Below, piece by piece: positions 8,004-15,034 of a stretch of 24,144 nt of DNA. The number at the start of each line of letters is the position of its first letter. Position 1 is the stretch's first letter. The notes under the pieces are model-generated. The model saw nothing but the letters and a program-made list of their open reading frames with translations, was not told where the DNA came from and did not search any database. The DNA is taken from contig URQA01000027.1 of NCBI GenBank assembly GCA_900549885.1, forward strand, positions 1-24,144, given 5' to 3'. The position numbers were made by a program, and so were the translations under genes. The stretch is from an uncultured Eubacteriales bacterium. GTDB taxonomy: Bacteria > Bacillota > Clostridia > Oscillospirales > Oscillospiraceae.

Positions 8004-8906
8004 TTACACAAGGGGCACGGCGCCGGCGTCTTTGATCAGCTGGGAGGCGTCGGCAGAGGTGGCCCAGTCGATAAAGGCTTGGGCGGCGGGGGAGAGCTCC
8101 TTGCTGTCGCTCACGATGAAGTTGAAGTTGCGCTGAATGGTGTAGGTGCCGTCCAGGACGGTCTCCTCGGAGGGAGCCACACCGCCCACGGTGAGGACCT
8201 TCACAGTGTCATCGCCGGTGACAGCGGACAGGGAGGCATAGCCGATGGCATTGGGGTTGGCAGCCACACCGGCCACCACTTCGCCAGTGGAGGTGTACTC
8301 ATTTTGGTACTTGCACAGGTCCTCAGTGCCAGTGATAGACTCGAAGCCGTCCCGGGTGCCGGAACCGGCCTCACGGCCCATAAACACCACCTGGGCGTCG
8401 TTGCCGCCCACCTCGGACCAGTTGGTGATCTCGCCGGTAGCCAAGGCGGCGATCTGCTCGATGCTCAGGTCGGCCACGGGGTTGGCGGGATTGACGATGA
8501 TGGCGATACCGTCCTTAGCCACGGTGACTTGCTTGACGCCAGTCTCGCTATCCTTCAGATCACGAGAGGCGAGGCCGATGTCGCAGGTACCTTCCTGGGC
8601 ACCAGTGATGCCGGCGCCGGAGCCAGAGCCGGTGTACTGGATGGTCACGCCGTCGTGTAGCTCCTCAAAAGCCTCCTTCAGGAAGCCCATGACCTCATCC
8701 ATAGAGGTGGAGCCGTTGGTGTTCACGGTGCCAGAAATCTCTTGGTCAGCGGATTGGCTGGGGGCGGTGCTGTTGTCCGCGGGCTGGCTGGCAGGTGTCT
8801 GGCTGTTGTTCTCAGGGGCTTGGCTGTTGTTGTTCCCGCTGTTGCTGCAAGCGGCTAAGGACAGCGCCAAGACCGACGCCATCAATAATGCGATGAGCTT
8901 TTTCAT
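8004..8906 (-). CDS. pstS: Phosphate-binding lipoprotein PstS
   Basis: 300 residues. The lipoprotein signal MKKLIALLMASVLALSLAAC has a lipobox Cys20 and is followed by a low-complexity N/S/Q/P-rich linker (about 21-57). The type II periplasmic-binding fold has the phosphate-contact segments GSTSMDE, GSGSGAG and AGSGTRDGF and the CDIGLASR strand. It captures phosphate outside the membrane and delivers it to PstCA. The start is the ATG at 8906, with GGAGAG 8 bases upstream and the signal peptide immediately after; the longer frame from 9005 includes the promoter. It is the first gene of the pst-pho unit, with a PhoP-like box upstream. Confidence 0.97.
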   Translation of the reverse strand: MKKLIALLMASVLALSLAACSNSGNNNSQAPENNSQTPASQPADNSTAPSQSADQEISGTVNTNGSTSMDEVMGFLKEAFEELHDGVTIQYTGSGSGAGITGAQEGTCDIGLASRDLKDSETGVKQVTVAKDGIAIIVNPANPVADLSIEQIAALATGEITNWSEVGGNDAQVVFMGREAGSGTRDGFESITGTEDLCKYQNEYTSTGEVVAGVAANPNAIGYASLSAVTGDDTVKVLTVGGVAPSEETVLDGTYTIQRNFNFIVSDSKELSPAAQAFIDWATSADASQLIKDAGAVPLV

Positions 8907-9003
8907 TTTCGATTCTCTCCATTTCATGATCATATTCTCGAACATTAGGATGCCCCGTTCTCTGGGGGACGATTTGAGTGTACAAAAGAAATGTAAAGTC
9001 CGC

Positions 9004-9031
9004 ATTGTATACTTTGTAAAGTCTGTGTAAA
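9004..9031 (-). promoter_or_regulatory. pstS promoter with overlapping PhoP-box-like repeats
   Basis: On the reverse strand two TTTACA copies lie exactly 11 bases apart (9031-9026 and 9020-9015), the spacing of Firmicutes PhoP direct repeats. The upstream copy can serve as -35, with TACAAT (9009-9004) as -10 and a 16-base spacer. A third TTTACA (8997-8992) lies 23 bases from the second, one base off register. A TTGACA (9072-9067) lies further upstream without a clear -10. Confidence 0.65.
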
Positions 9032-9157
9032 GGGAGAAAATCTGGTGAAAGAGGTGATTTTTACATTGTCAAGGCGGCCGGTTCGGTCATTTTATACAGT
9101 GGAAGGCTGCTGCCTACGGGACTAAACACGAAAAGGTTTTTTGCTCAGAGGGAGGGC

Positions 9158-9277
9158 ATGGACACAGGGCGTAACCCCCTGGAGCGGAGCTTCCGGGATG
9201 CAGCAGAAAACCAGATCTTTGATGGTTACCGTCCTTTCGGCTGTGCAGGCCGGAGAAGCTGGGAGGCCCGGGAATAA
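9158..9277 (+). CDS. Possible small ORF, 39 aa, unrecognised
   Basis: An ATG directly preceded by AGGGAGGGC opens a 39-codon frame rich in Arg and Glu (MDTGRNPLERSF to SWEARE). It ends in a TAA that lies in the A run of the terminator at 9276-9311. A TATACA at 9093-9098 could be a -10, but no well-spaced -35 is seen. I recognise no family. It could be chance or a gene remnant. Confidence 0.22.
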   Translation: MDTGRNPLERSFRDAAENQIFDGYRPFGCAGRRSWEARE

Positions 9278-9311
9278 AAAAAGACCTCCCGCTTAGCGGA
9301 AGGTCTTTTTT
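9276..9311. terminator. Bidirectional terminator downstream of the SDR gene
   Basis: A long stem pairs AAAAAAGACCT with AGGTCTTTTTT around an inner CCGC-TTA-GCGG hairpin. Both strands end in a U run. It lies 29 bases past the SDR stop on the minus strand. Confidence 0.88.
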
Positions 9312-9340
9312 GGATAAGCTGGCCTGCTTCGACGGAGAAA

Positions 9341-10222
9341 TCAGGACGTAGCCACCAGACCGCCATCGGGATAGATGGAGTTGGCGGTGACGAAGTCGGA
9401 AGCGGGAGAAGCCAGGTACATGACAGTGCCCACGATATCAGACTCGTAGCCGATACGCATGGCGGGCTCATTGGCAGCGATGTTGTTACGAACAGTCTCA
9501 TCGGGGGGCAGCAGGCCAACCATCATCGGGGTGTAGGTGATGGTGGGGCCAACCAGGTTGACCTGGATGTTAGGACGCAGGTCTGCGGCGAAAGCCTTGG
9601 TCAGCATCTCCACAGCGCCCTTGGTGGTGTTGTAGGGGACGTTGCCGTTGCCGCCGTTGGCCACGGCGCGGATGCCGCGGACGGAGCCGATGTTGATGAT
9701 CTTGCCGTAGCCGGCGCAGGGAGTGGCCTTGCCAGCCTCAAAGGTAGAGGGATCGGCCACAACGCCATCCTCGGTGTTGTGCTCCTTCATCCAGTTGCCG
9801 AAGTACTTGCAGGTGAACATCAGGGAGGTGATGTTGGTGTTCAGCATACCGTTCCACACCTTGGTGTCGATCTCCCAAGACCACATCTTCTTGTTGTAGC
9901 CCTGAGAGTTGACCAAGATGTCCACGCCGCCCAGGCCCTCGGGGCTGACGGTGTACTCCACCATCTTCTTGACGGTCTCCTCATCGCCCGCATCGCCCGC
10001 AAAATAGGTGACCTTCACGCCGGCAGCGGCGCCGGCCTTGATGTCCTCGCAGGCGGCCTTCAGAGCATCCTCCCGGCGGGAGGAGATCAGCACGTCCACG
10101 CCGCGCTGGGCAAACGCCTTGGCGATCTCCTTGCCGAAACCGCCGGCACCGCCGACGACGACGGCCTTCTTGCCCTTGATGTCAAAAATGTCGGCATAAT
10201 TGCCAGCAAAAACCTTAGGCAT
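9341..10222 (-). CDS. SDR family NAD(P)-dependent oxidoreductase
   Basis: 293 residues with a classical short-chain dehydrogenase fold. The dinucleotide loop is VVGGAGGFG (Gly24, Gly28, Gly30), NSQG stands in place of NNAG (105-108), Asn130 lies in the active-site helix, and the catalytic residues are Ser180, Tyr197 and Lys201 (YNTTK). The resemblance is closest to gluconate 5-dehydrogenase/KduD-type enzymes, which oxidise or reduce a sugar-acid hydroxyl, but the substrate is not established. About 20 extra residues (150-172) before the catalytic Ser strand may shape the pocket. AAGGAG lies 9 bases before the ATG. It follows the cupin gene by 127 bases with no terminator between, so the two are probably co-transcribed. 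Confidence 0.92.
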   Translation of the reverse strand: MPKVFAGNYADIFDIKGKKAVVVGGAGGFGKEIAKAFAQRGVDVLISSRREDALKAACEDIKAGAAAGVKVTYFAGDAGDEETVKKMVEYTVSPEGLGGVDILVNSQGYNKKMWSWEIDTKVWNGMLNTNITSLMFTCKYFGNWMKEHNTEDGVVADPSTFEAGKATPCAGYGKIINIGSVRGIRAVANGGNGNVPYNTTKGAVEMLTKAFAADLRPNIQVNLVGPTITYTPMMVGLLPPDETVRNNIAANEPAMRIGYESDIVGTVMYLASPASDFVTANSIYPDGGLVATS

Positions 10223-10349
10223 AACTCATTACTCCTTTTACAAATGATTTCAAAACATGTGAAAACGGGTCCTCCGTGCTTACCGCACTCCGGCCAGCGG
10301 CCAAGCCTCTGACGGAAAGCGGCTCCAGCTCACCCGGGCTTCACGAAGG

Positions 10350-10715
10350 TTAAGCCTGGGGCGGGAGCAGGGTGACCAGCATCTTGCACACAGTGGTGCC
10401 GGTGTTGGTGACGGACTTGGGGCATCCGCCGCAGCAGTGGAAAGAATCTCCAGCGTGGAGCACGGTCTCGCCGTCCTCGGTCTTGAGGGTCATCTCGCCC
10501 TCCAGAATGTAATAAATGGACTCCAAGGGGTTGGCGCCGTAATCGCAGCCGCCGCCGGGAATGAAGTAAGTGATGCCCTGAATCATCTTGCCGCCGTCCA
10601 CGTCGGCGGGATCATGCAGACGGGTGGGGACACACTCGTTGTGGCCGGGAGCGGTATAGGTGTAGATGGTAGAGCCTTCCACGCCCTTGGCGCGCTGGAT
10701 CTTGTACTGAGCCAT
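10350..10715 (-). CDS. Cupin domain protein lacking the usual metal ligands
   Basis: 121 residues, one small beta-barrel cupin. The core reads ESIYYILEGEM (cupin motif 1 end), then HAGDSFHCCGGCPKSVTNTG (motif 2). Aligned on LEGE and NTG, the usual His-x-His, Glu and His metal ligands become Gly60, Asn62, Ser66 and Lys100. Instead it has His93, Cys94, Cys95, Cys98 and Cys57 near the same pocket. Possible roles are a sugar-acid isomerase-like enzyme, a sensor or a binding protein; none is shown. AAAGGAAG lies 7 bases before the ATG. It is the first gene of a probable cupin-SDR unit, which suggests both act on one metabolite. Confidence 0.85.
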   Translation of the reverse strand: MAQYKIQRAKGVEGSTIYTYTAPGHNECVPTRLHDPADVDGGKMIQGITYFIPGGGCDYGANPLESIYYILEGEMTLKTEDGETVLHAGDSFHCCGGCPKSVTNTGTTVCKMLVTLLPPQA

Positions 10716-10792
10716 GGTAAAACTTCCTTTCGCAGAAAATTTTGTGGACGTTCAGCGCCGCAAACAAAGTTTGCCAGCTAACTACTATTCTT

Positions 10793-10820
10793 AGTTTAGC
10801 AGATTGCCCACAAAAGTCAA
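10793..10820 (-). promoter_or_regulatory. Promoter of the cupin-SDR unit
   Basis: On the reverse strand TTGACT (10820-10815), a 16-base spacer and TAAACT (10798-10793), about 78 bases before the cupin start. Confidence 0.62.
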
Positions 10821-11045
10821 GGGATACGGTGAAGAAGGAGCGCTTTTTCCCTCCACAAAGTTTGTCCTCCAAATTTGTGACATTTGCTGAGAACAACGCT
10901 GGAGCCCTTGGAACAGGAGATTTTTCCCACAGACACAGCTAAGCTGGCCAAGGACCATAGAACCGGGCGATCCTTGAACTGCATGTGCCTGATCGACCAC
11001 ACGGAGGAGGCGGGCCAGGGCAGTACGCCAAAGAAAAAGGAAGCC

Positions 11046-11073
11046 TGTACAGAGGCGGATTTTCTGGTACAAT
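11046..11073 (+). promoter_or_regulatory. Candidate distal promoter of the DUF4342 operon
   Basis: TGTACA (11046-11051), a 16-base spacer and GG-TACAAT (11068-11073). It would give a leader of roughly 105 bases. Confidence 0.4.
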
Positions 11074-11122
11074 GAGGAGGGGAAACCACGCACCTTTTAA
11101 TGAAATTTTAAGGAAGGCTAAA

Positions 11123-11151
11123 TTCCAATAGCTGCGGAAAGGGACTATACT
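11123..11151 (+). promoter_or_regulatory. Candidate proximal promoter of the DUF4342 operon
   Basis: TTCCAA (11123-11128), a 17-base spacer and TATACT (11146-11151), 35 bases before the start codon. The -10 is good and the -35 weak, which suggests help from an activator. Confidence 0.5.
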
Positions 11152-11186
11152 CAGCTTAGAAATGAAAGCTTGGGGGTGTGCGTCCT

Positions 11187-11720
11187 ATGGACATCACGCT
11201 GGAGCAGGTGGAAAAGGTGCGCAGCTGTACTGGCGCCTCTTACGAGGAGGCCAAGGCGGCGCTGGAGGCGGCAGGGGGAAACGTGCTGGACGCGGTGATC
11301 CTGCTGGAACAGCAGGGCAAGACTGGCCCCACAGGGGGGGACTACTCCACCCGGGGCGCAGGGCCCGAGCCGGATGGCCCGGTGGGCCGCAGAGCGGTGA
11401 ACTGGCGAGAAGTACGCCGGGCCTTGAAAAGCCTGCTGACCCACTGCCTGGCCATTTCGCTGGAGATCTGGAAGGGAGGCAGGATGACCTGCATGATCCC
11501 TTTGATTGTGGCGCTCATTCTTTGCCTGGTGGCTCCCTATGCGGTGTTTGGCCTGGCCCTGCTGGGGTTGTGCTTCGGATATACCATCCACATCAGCGGC
11601 AAGGGTACTGAGGGGTGGGGCGACAAGGTCAACCAAGTTATGGACCAGATCGGCGATGTGGTCAGCGACGCAGTGGGCCAATTCCGGCGCGACCGGAAGA
11701 ACAAACGCCAAAAGAAGTGA
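11187..11720 (+). CDS. DUF4342 family membrane protein with N-terminal UBA-like domain
   Basis: 177 residues. Residues 3-45 form a UBA/Ts-N-like three-helix domain (EQVEKVRSCTGASYEEAKAA then GGNVLDAVILLE), the hallmark of DUF4342 proteins. A Gly/Pro-rich linker follows, then a hydrophobic stretch (about 101-135) that can make one hairpin or two membrane segments, and a Lys/Arg-rich tail. The function is unknown; a protein-protein role at the membrane is inferred from the UBA-like fold. The start is the ATG at 11187 with GGGGG 10 bases upstream; a GTG at 11178 is too close to that site. It is the first gene of a seven-gene unit and lies 17 bases before the response regulator. Confidence 0.85.
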   Translation: MDITLEQVEKVRSCTGASYEEAKAALEAAGGNVLDAVILLEQQGKTGPTGGDYSTRGAGPEPDGPVGRRAVNWREVRRALKSLLTHCLAISLEIWKGGRMTCMIPLIVALILCLVAPYAVFGLALLGLCFGYTIHISGKGTEGWGDKVNQVMDQIGDVVSDAVGQFRRDRKNKRQKK

Positions 11721-11737
11721 AAGAAGAGGGAGACGAC

Positions 11738-12430
11738 ATGACGGACAAAATTCTGTTGGTGGAGGACGAGGAGAAGCTGGCCCGTATGGTGGAGCTGGAG
11801 CTGAAGTACGAGGGCTACCAGGTGGACAAGGCCGCCGACGGCCGCACAGGGCTGGACATGGCTCAAGCGGGAGATTACGATCTGATCCTGTTGGACATCA
11901 TGCTGCCCGCCCTCAACGGCATGGAAGTGCTCCGCCGCCTGCGGCGGGAAAGCTTGGTACCCGTCATCATGCTCACCGCCCGGGACACGGTGATGGATAA
12001 GGTGGCCGGGCTGGACGCGGGGGCGGATGACTATATCACCAAGCCCTTCGCCATTGAGGAGTTGCTGGCCCGTATCCGGGCCGCCCTGCGAAACAAGGCC
12101 GAGGGGGCCGCTGAGGTGCCCGGTCAGGTGGGCAAGCTCATGGCCGGACCGTTGACCATGGATGTGGACCGCCACGAGGTGTCGGTGAACGGCCAAGAGG
12201 TGGAGCTGACCCGACGGGAGTTCGACCTGCTGCGCTACCTGCTGGAAAACAAGGAGAAGGTGGTCACCCGGGAGGTGCTGCTGGACAACGTGTGGGGCTT
12301 TGATTTCGTGGGGGAGACCAACACGGTGGACGTGTATATCCGTTTCCTGCGCTCCAAGATCGATGAGCGGTTCCACATCAAGCTTATCCACACCGTCCGG
12401 GGCGTTGGCTATGTCATCCGGGAGGACTGA
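11738..12430 (+). CDS. OmpR/PhoB family response regulator
   Basis: 230 residues. The receiver domain has D10/E11, phospho-acceptor D53 (LLDIMLP), T79 and K101 (TKPF). A winged-helix effector domain (about 130-230) ends in TVRGVGYVIRED. It resembles ArlR/CusR/MprA-type regulators. The ATG at 11738 has AGAGGGAG just upstream; an earlier start would overlap the preceding gene with unrelated sequence. Its likely partner is the sensor kinase at 13533-15020, three genes downstream. The flavodoxin-like gene starts 4 bases after its stop, so they are tightly coupled. Confidence 0.93.
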   Translation: MTDKILLVEDEEKLARMVELELKYEGYQVDKAADGRTGLDMAQAGDYDLILLDIMLPALNGMEVLRRLRRESLVPVIMLTARDTVMDKVAGLDAGADDYITKPFAIEELLARIRAALRNKAEGAAEVPGQVGKLMAGPLTMDVDRHEVSVNGQEVELTRREFDLLRYLLENKEKVVTREVLLDNVWGFDFVGETNTVDVYIRFLRSKIDERFHIKLIHTVRGVGYVIRED

Positions 12431-12434
12431 TTGT

Positions 12435-12980
12435 ATGAAGGTCAACGCCATTGTGTATACCTCTGCCACCGGCTTCACCCGACGGTATGCCCAGATGCTG
12501 GGTGAGCGCACCGGCCTGCCCGTCCATGACCTGCGGGGAGGCATACCTCCCGTCCGGGGTACAAGGGTGTTATATCTGGGCTGGCTGTTTGCCGGAGGCG
12601 TGAAGGACCTGGCCCGCGCCCGGAGAAAATGGAACGTCCGGGGCGTGTGTGCCGTGGGCATGTCCCCGGAGGAAATGGCCCGGGACGCGGGCATCGGGGA
12701 GCGCCTGGGGAATACGCCTTTGTTCTATCTGCGGGGCGGATATTCCCCGGAGAAGCTCCCCGGCATCTACCGGCCCATGATGTGGATGATGACCAAGAAG
12801 GTGACAAAAGAACCGCCTAAGGATGAGAAAGAGGCATATATGCACCAGGTGTTCCGGGAAGGGGCGGACTTTGTGGACGAGAAGTACCTGGAGCCGGTGC
12901 TGGCCTGGCTGGCTGACAGCACAGGAAAAGGAGGAAGCGGACATGGCCATGTTGGAACGGAATTTGACGGGAAACTTTAG
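12435..12980 (+). CDS. Flavodoxin-like domain protein
   Basis: 181 residues. The N-terminus KVNAIVYTSATGFTRRYAQM matches strand 1 plus the FMN-phosphate loop of flavodoxins (T9 to T15, with Phe where Asn is common). Later segments (LYLGWLFAGGVKD, VRGVCAVGM) fit the alternating strands of the fold. Family members are small FMN electron carriers or HemG-like quinone-linked proteins; the redox partner is unknown. GGAGG overlaps the end of the response regulator gene, 9 bases before the ATG. The 3' end overlaps the next gene by 38 bases. Being inside a two-component operon suggests either a redox signal or a regulated redox protein. Confidence 0.8.
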   Translation: MKVNAIVYTSATGFTRRYAQMLGERTGLPVHDLRGGIPPVRGTRVLYLGWLFAGGVKDLARARRKWNVRGVCAVGMSPEEMARDAGIGERLGNTPLFYLRGGYSPEKLPGIYRPMMWMMTKKVTKEPPKDEKEAYMHQVFREGADFVDEKYLEPVLAWLADSTGKGGSGHGHVGTEFDGKL

Positions 12981-13275
12981 TCAAGTGTTGGACCGGCTTC
13001 ACAGTGGAGTACTGGACAGCAACATCTCCGCCACCTACGAGGACGGCAGCGATTTCAGAATAGGAAACGTGTACTGCGCGGTGCGAATGTATGAGCGGTA
13101 CAGCTGGTTTGGCGGCAATCGGGTGGCCATGAGCCTGACCCTGGTGGGAGATGGAGACCGGCTTCATCTGACCGCCATCACCGCCGGCGGGAGCCAGGCG
13201 ATGTTCTTCAAGCTCAATACAGTGGGCGAAGAATCCTTTCTGGATACGCTGGCCCAGGTGGTGGACAGCCTGTGA
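12943..13275 (+). CDS. Conserved hypothetical protein, 110 aa (DUF6054-like)
   Basis: Starts at an ATG 8 bases after AAAGGAGG, inside the end of the flavodoxin-like gene. It has no signal peptide or membrane segment. The pattern of alternating beta strands (ISATYEDGSDF, NVYCAVRMYERYSW, VAMSLTLVGDGDRLHLTAIT, GGSQAMFFKLN) suggests a small single-domain alpha/beta protein. It reminds me of DUF6054 proteins of Clostridia, but I cannot confirm the family. The function is unknown. The overlapping start suggests coupled translation. Confidence 0.75.
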   Translation: MAMLERNLTGNFSQVLDRLHSGVLDSNISATYEDGSDFRIGNVYCAVRMYERYSWFGGNRVAMSLTLVGDGDRLHLTAITAGGSQAMFFKLNTVGEESFLDTLAQVVDSL

Positions 13276-13292
13276 GGCAAGGGGGCGGAGCC

Positions 13293-13469
13293 ATGGAGTG
13301 GTGGAAGGCCCCCAACTGGGAGGGCCCGGAGAGAAACGCCCTCCGGGACGAGCGGCGGCGGGAACATTGGTGGGAGAGGCAGGAGGACGAGCGGTACCGG
13401 CTGGACTGGGGAGACCTGGTGGGAGAGGCGCTGGAACTGCTGCTGGATATCATCGACGCAATCACATAG
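13293..13469 (+). CDS. Small hypothetical protein, 58 aa, acidic and Trp-rich
   Basis: The ATG at 13293 is preceded by GGGGGCGGAG, 17 bases after the previous stop. The first part is charged and has four Trp (EWWKAPNWEGPERNA, then EHWWERQEDERY). The C-terminal helix is amphipathic and acidic (VGEALELLLDIIDAIT). There is no known family or signal peptide. A GTG at 13272 would add 7 residues. Its place in the operon and good spacing support a real gene; a role as a small partner of the kinase or flavodoxin is speculation. Confidence 0.6.
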   Translation: MEWWKAPNWEGPERNALRDERRREHWWERQEDERYRLDWGDLVGEALELLLDIIDAIT

Positions 13470-13532
13470 AAAAACAGCAGTGTCGGCTGAAAGGATAAGC
13501 CTTTCTGGCGGCTTGAGACAGGGGCGAGGACC

Positions 13533-15020
13533 GTGGAACAGCAGAAACAACAAAATCAACATTCCTCCCTGGTGGCCCGGCTGAATGCCCGGCTGTTGGT
13601 GCGGTTGGCGGGTATCTATTTCTGTATGGACCTGTTGCTGACCGTGCTGTGTCTGGGCGGGGTAGTGGTATGGGCAGAGGGGCGGTGCGCCGACGTGGCC
13701 GCCCTGGTAGACCAGCGGGGAGTACCATCAGCGGAGGCTACTGAATGGATGCAGGCCGGGGACTATACCGTCACAGCCCTGGACCGGGACATCCAGGGCT
13801 GGGACTGGAGCTGGCTGCCCCTGCCGGACAACACCCGGGAAGGGCTGCGCTCTCTGTCTGGCGGCGGGGGCACCTTGCTGTTCAACCTGCGCTGGGGAGA
13901 AGGCAGACCCACCTACACCGTGGAGCTGATCAAAGATGGACAGCCCTATGCGATTTCCCTGGACCTGGACACCCAGGTGCGGGTAATCACCTTTGCCGTC
14001 CAGGTACTGTTGATCTGCCAGGTGATCTCCCTGATCTCCAACCTTTTTAAGAACGCGGGGACGATCCGTAAAGTGCTCCGGCCCATCCAGGACCTGGCCG
14101 CCGCGGCCAGCCGGCTGGGCAACGTGCCCAATATGAGTCCCGAGGAGCTGCAAAAACTGGCCGCCCGGCTGGGGGAAATCGACGACGCCCACCTGGATGC
14201 CCGTCTGCCGGTGGACGGTACCCAGAAGGAGCTGAAAAATCTGGCCCAGGCCATCAACGCCATGCTGGACCGCATTGACCAGTCCTACCGGGCCCAGATG
14301 CGCTTCGTGTCCGACGCATCCCATGAGCTGCGCACCCCCATCTCGGTGATCCAGGGGTACGCCAACCTATTGAACCGCTGGGGTAAGGACGATCCGGAGG
14401 CCATGCAGGAGTCCATTGACGCCATTACCCAGGAGGCCCAGTCCATGAAAGAGCTGGTGGAACAGCTGCTGTTTCTGGCCCGGGGAGACAACGACTCTCT
14501 GGTGGTGGAGCCGGAGGTATTTGATCTGACGGCGGTGGCCGGACAGGTGATGCGGGACAGTCAGGTTATCGATCAGACCCACCCCATGGAGGCCCACTGG
14601 GAGGGGCCGGTGTTCGTCAACTGCGACCTGGGCCTGACCAAGCAGGCCATCCGGATTTTAGTGGACAACGCCATCAAGTACACCCCTAACGGCGGGGCTA
14701 TCACCCTGTCAGTGGAGGAGAAGGAGGGTATGGCCCATTTGTCCGTCACCGACGAGGGCATCGGCATCTCGCCGGAGGCCCTGCCCCATATCTTTGACCG
14801 GTTCTTCCGGGCGGACGAGTCCCGCACCCGGCAGACCGGGGGATCGGGTCTGGGCCTGTCCATCGCGAAATGGATTGTGGAGCGCCACGGCGGCTGGTTC
14901 GACGTGGTGTCCCGGCAGAACGTGGGCACCAAGATGACCATTGTGCTGCCTACTGTGCCCATGCCCGCCGCTCCGGATGGGAGCGAGGCGGTGGAGACAA
15001 ATCATTTGGAGATTCGATAG
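13533..15020 (+). CDS. Two-component sensor histidine kinase
   Basis: 495 residues from a GTG start with GGCGAGGA upstream. TM1 spans about 24-48, an extracytoplasmic loop of about 100 residues follows (no known sensor fold recognised), and TM2 spans about 149-170. A HAMP-like linker follows, then HisKA with SDASHELRTP (His264), N box DNAIKYTPN, G1 DEGIGISPE, F box FDRFFR and G2 GGSGLGLSIAK. All catalytic motifs are intact. It most likely phosphorylates the response regulator at 11738-12430; the three intervening genes are an unusual insertion between the partners. The signal is unknown. Confidence 0.93.
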   Translation: MEQQKQQNQHSSLVARLNARLLVRLAGIYFCMDLLLTVLCLGGVVVWAEGRCADVAALVDQRGVPSAEATEWMQAGDYTVTALDRDIQGWDWSWLPLPDNTREGLRSLSGGGGTLLFNLRWGEGRPTYTVELIKDGQPYAISLDLDTQVRVITFAVQVLLICQVISLISNLFKNAGTIRKVLRPIQDLAAAASRLGNVPNMSPEELQKLAARLGEIDDAHLDARLPVDGTQKELKNLAQAINAMLDRIDQSYRAQMRFVSDASHELRTPISVIQGYANLLNRWGKDDPEAMQESIDAITQEAQSMKELVEQLLFLARGDNDSLVVEPEVFDLTAVAGQVMRDSQVIDQTHPMEAHWEGPVFVNCDLGLTKQAIRILVDNAIKYTPNGGAITLSVEEKEGMAHLSVTDEGIGISPEALPHIFDRFFRADESRTRQTGGSGLGLSIAKWIVERHGGWFDVVSRQNVGTKMTIVLPTVPMPAAPDGSEAVETNHLEIR

Positions 15021-15034
15021 GGGGTACAGACGAT

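Larger units (their letters stand above)
8907..9340. other. Gene-poor interval between pstS and the SDR gene
   Basis: These 434 bases hold the pstS leader and Pho-type promoter on the left, a possible 39-codon plus-strand reading frame in the middle and a bidirectional terminator on the right. No longer frame looked like a real gene to me. Confidence 0.6.
10716..11186. other. Divergent intergenic region, cupin versus DUF4342 operon
   Basis: 471 bases between two divergent units. It holds the minus-strand cupin promoter (10793-10820) and two candidate plus-strand promoters (11046-11073 and 11123-11151). Short open frames on both strands cross it without a ribosome binding site or a recognisable protein, and I do not call them genes. 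No structured RNA was evident. Confidence 0.6.

Noticed and set aside
10259..10273. A catabolite-repression (cre)-like sequence in the cupin-SDR gap.
   Set aside because: It has at least two mismatches to the consensus and lacks the palindromic right half; chance match is likely.
10791..11093. Minus-strand frames of about 90-100 codons in the cupin/DUF4342 intergenic region.
   Set aside because: No convincing ribosome binding site or family match, and they cross promoters on both strands.
11537..12694. A 385-codon open frame on the minus strand.
   Set aside because: It lies opposite the DUF4342, response regulator and flavodoxin-like genes, has no ribosome binding site and looks like GC-rich antisense translation.
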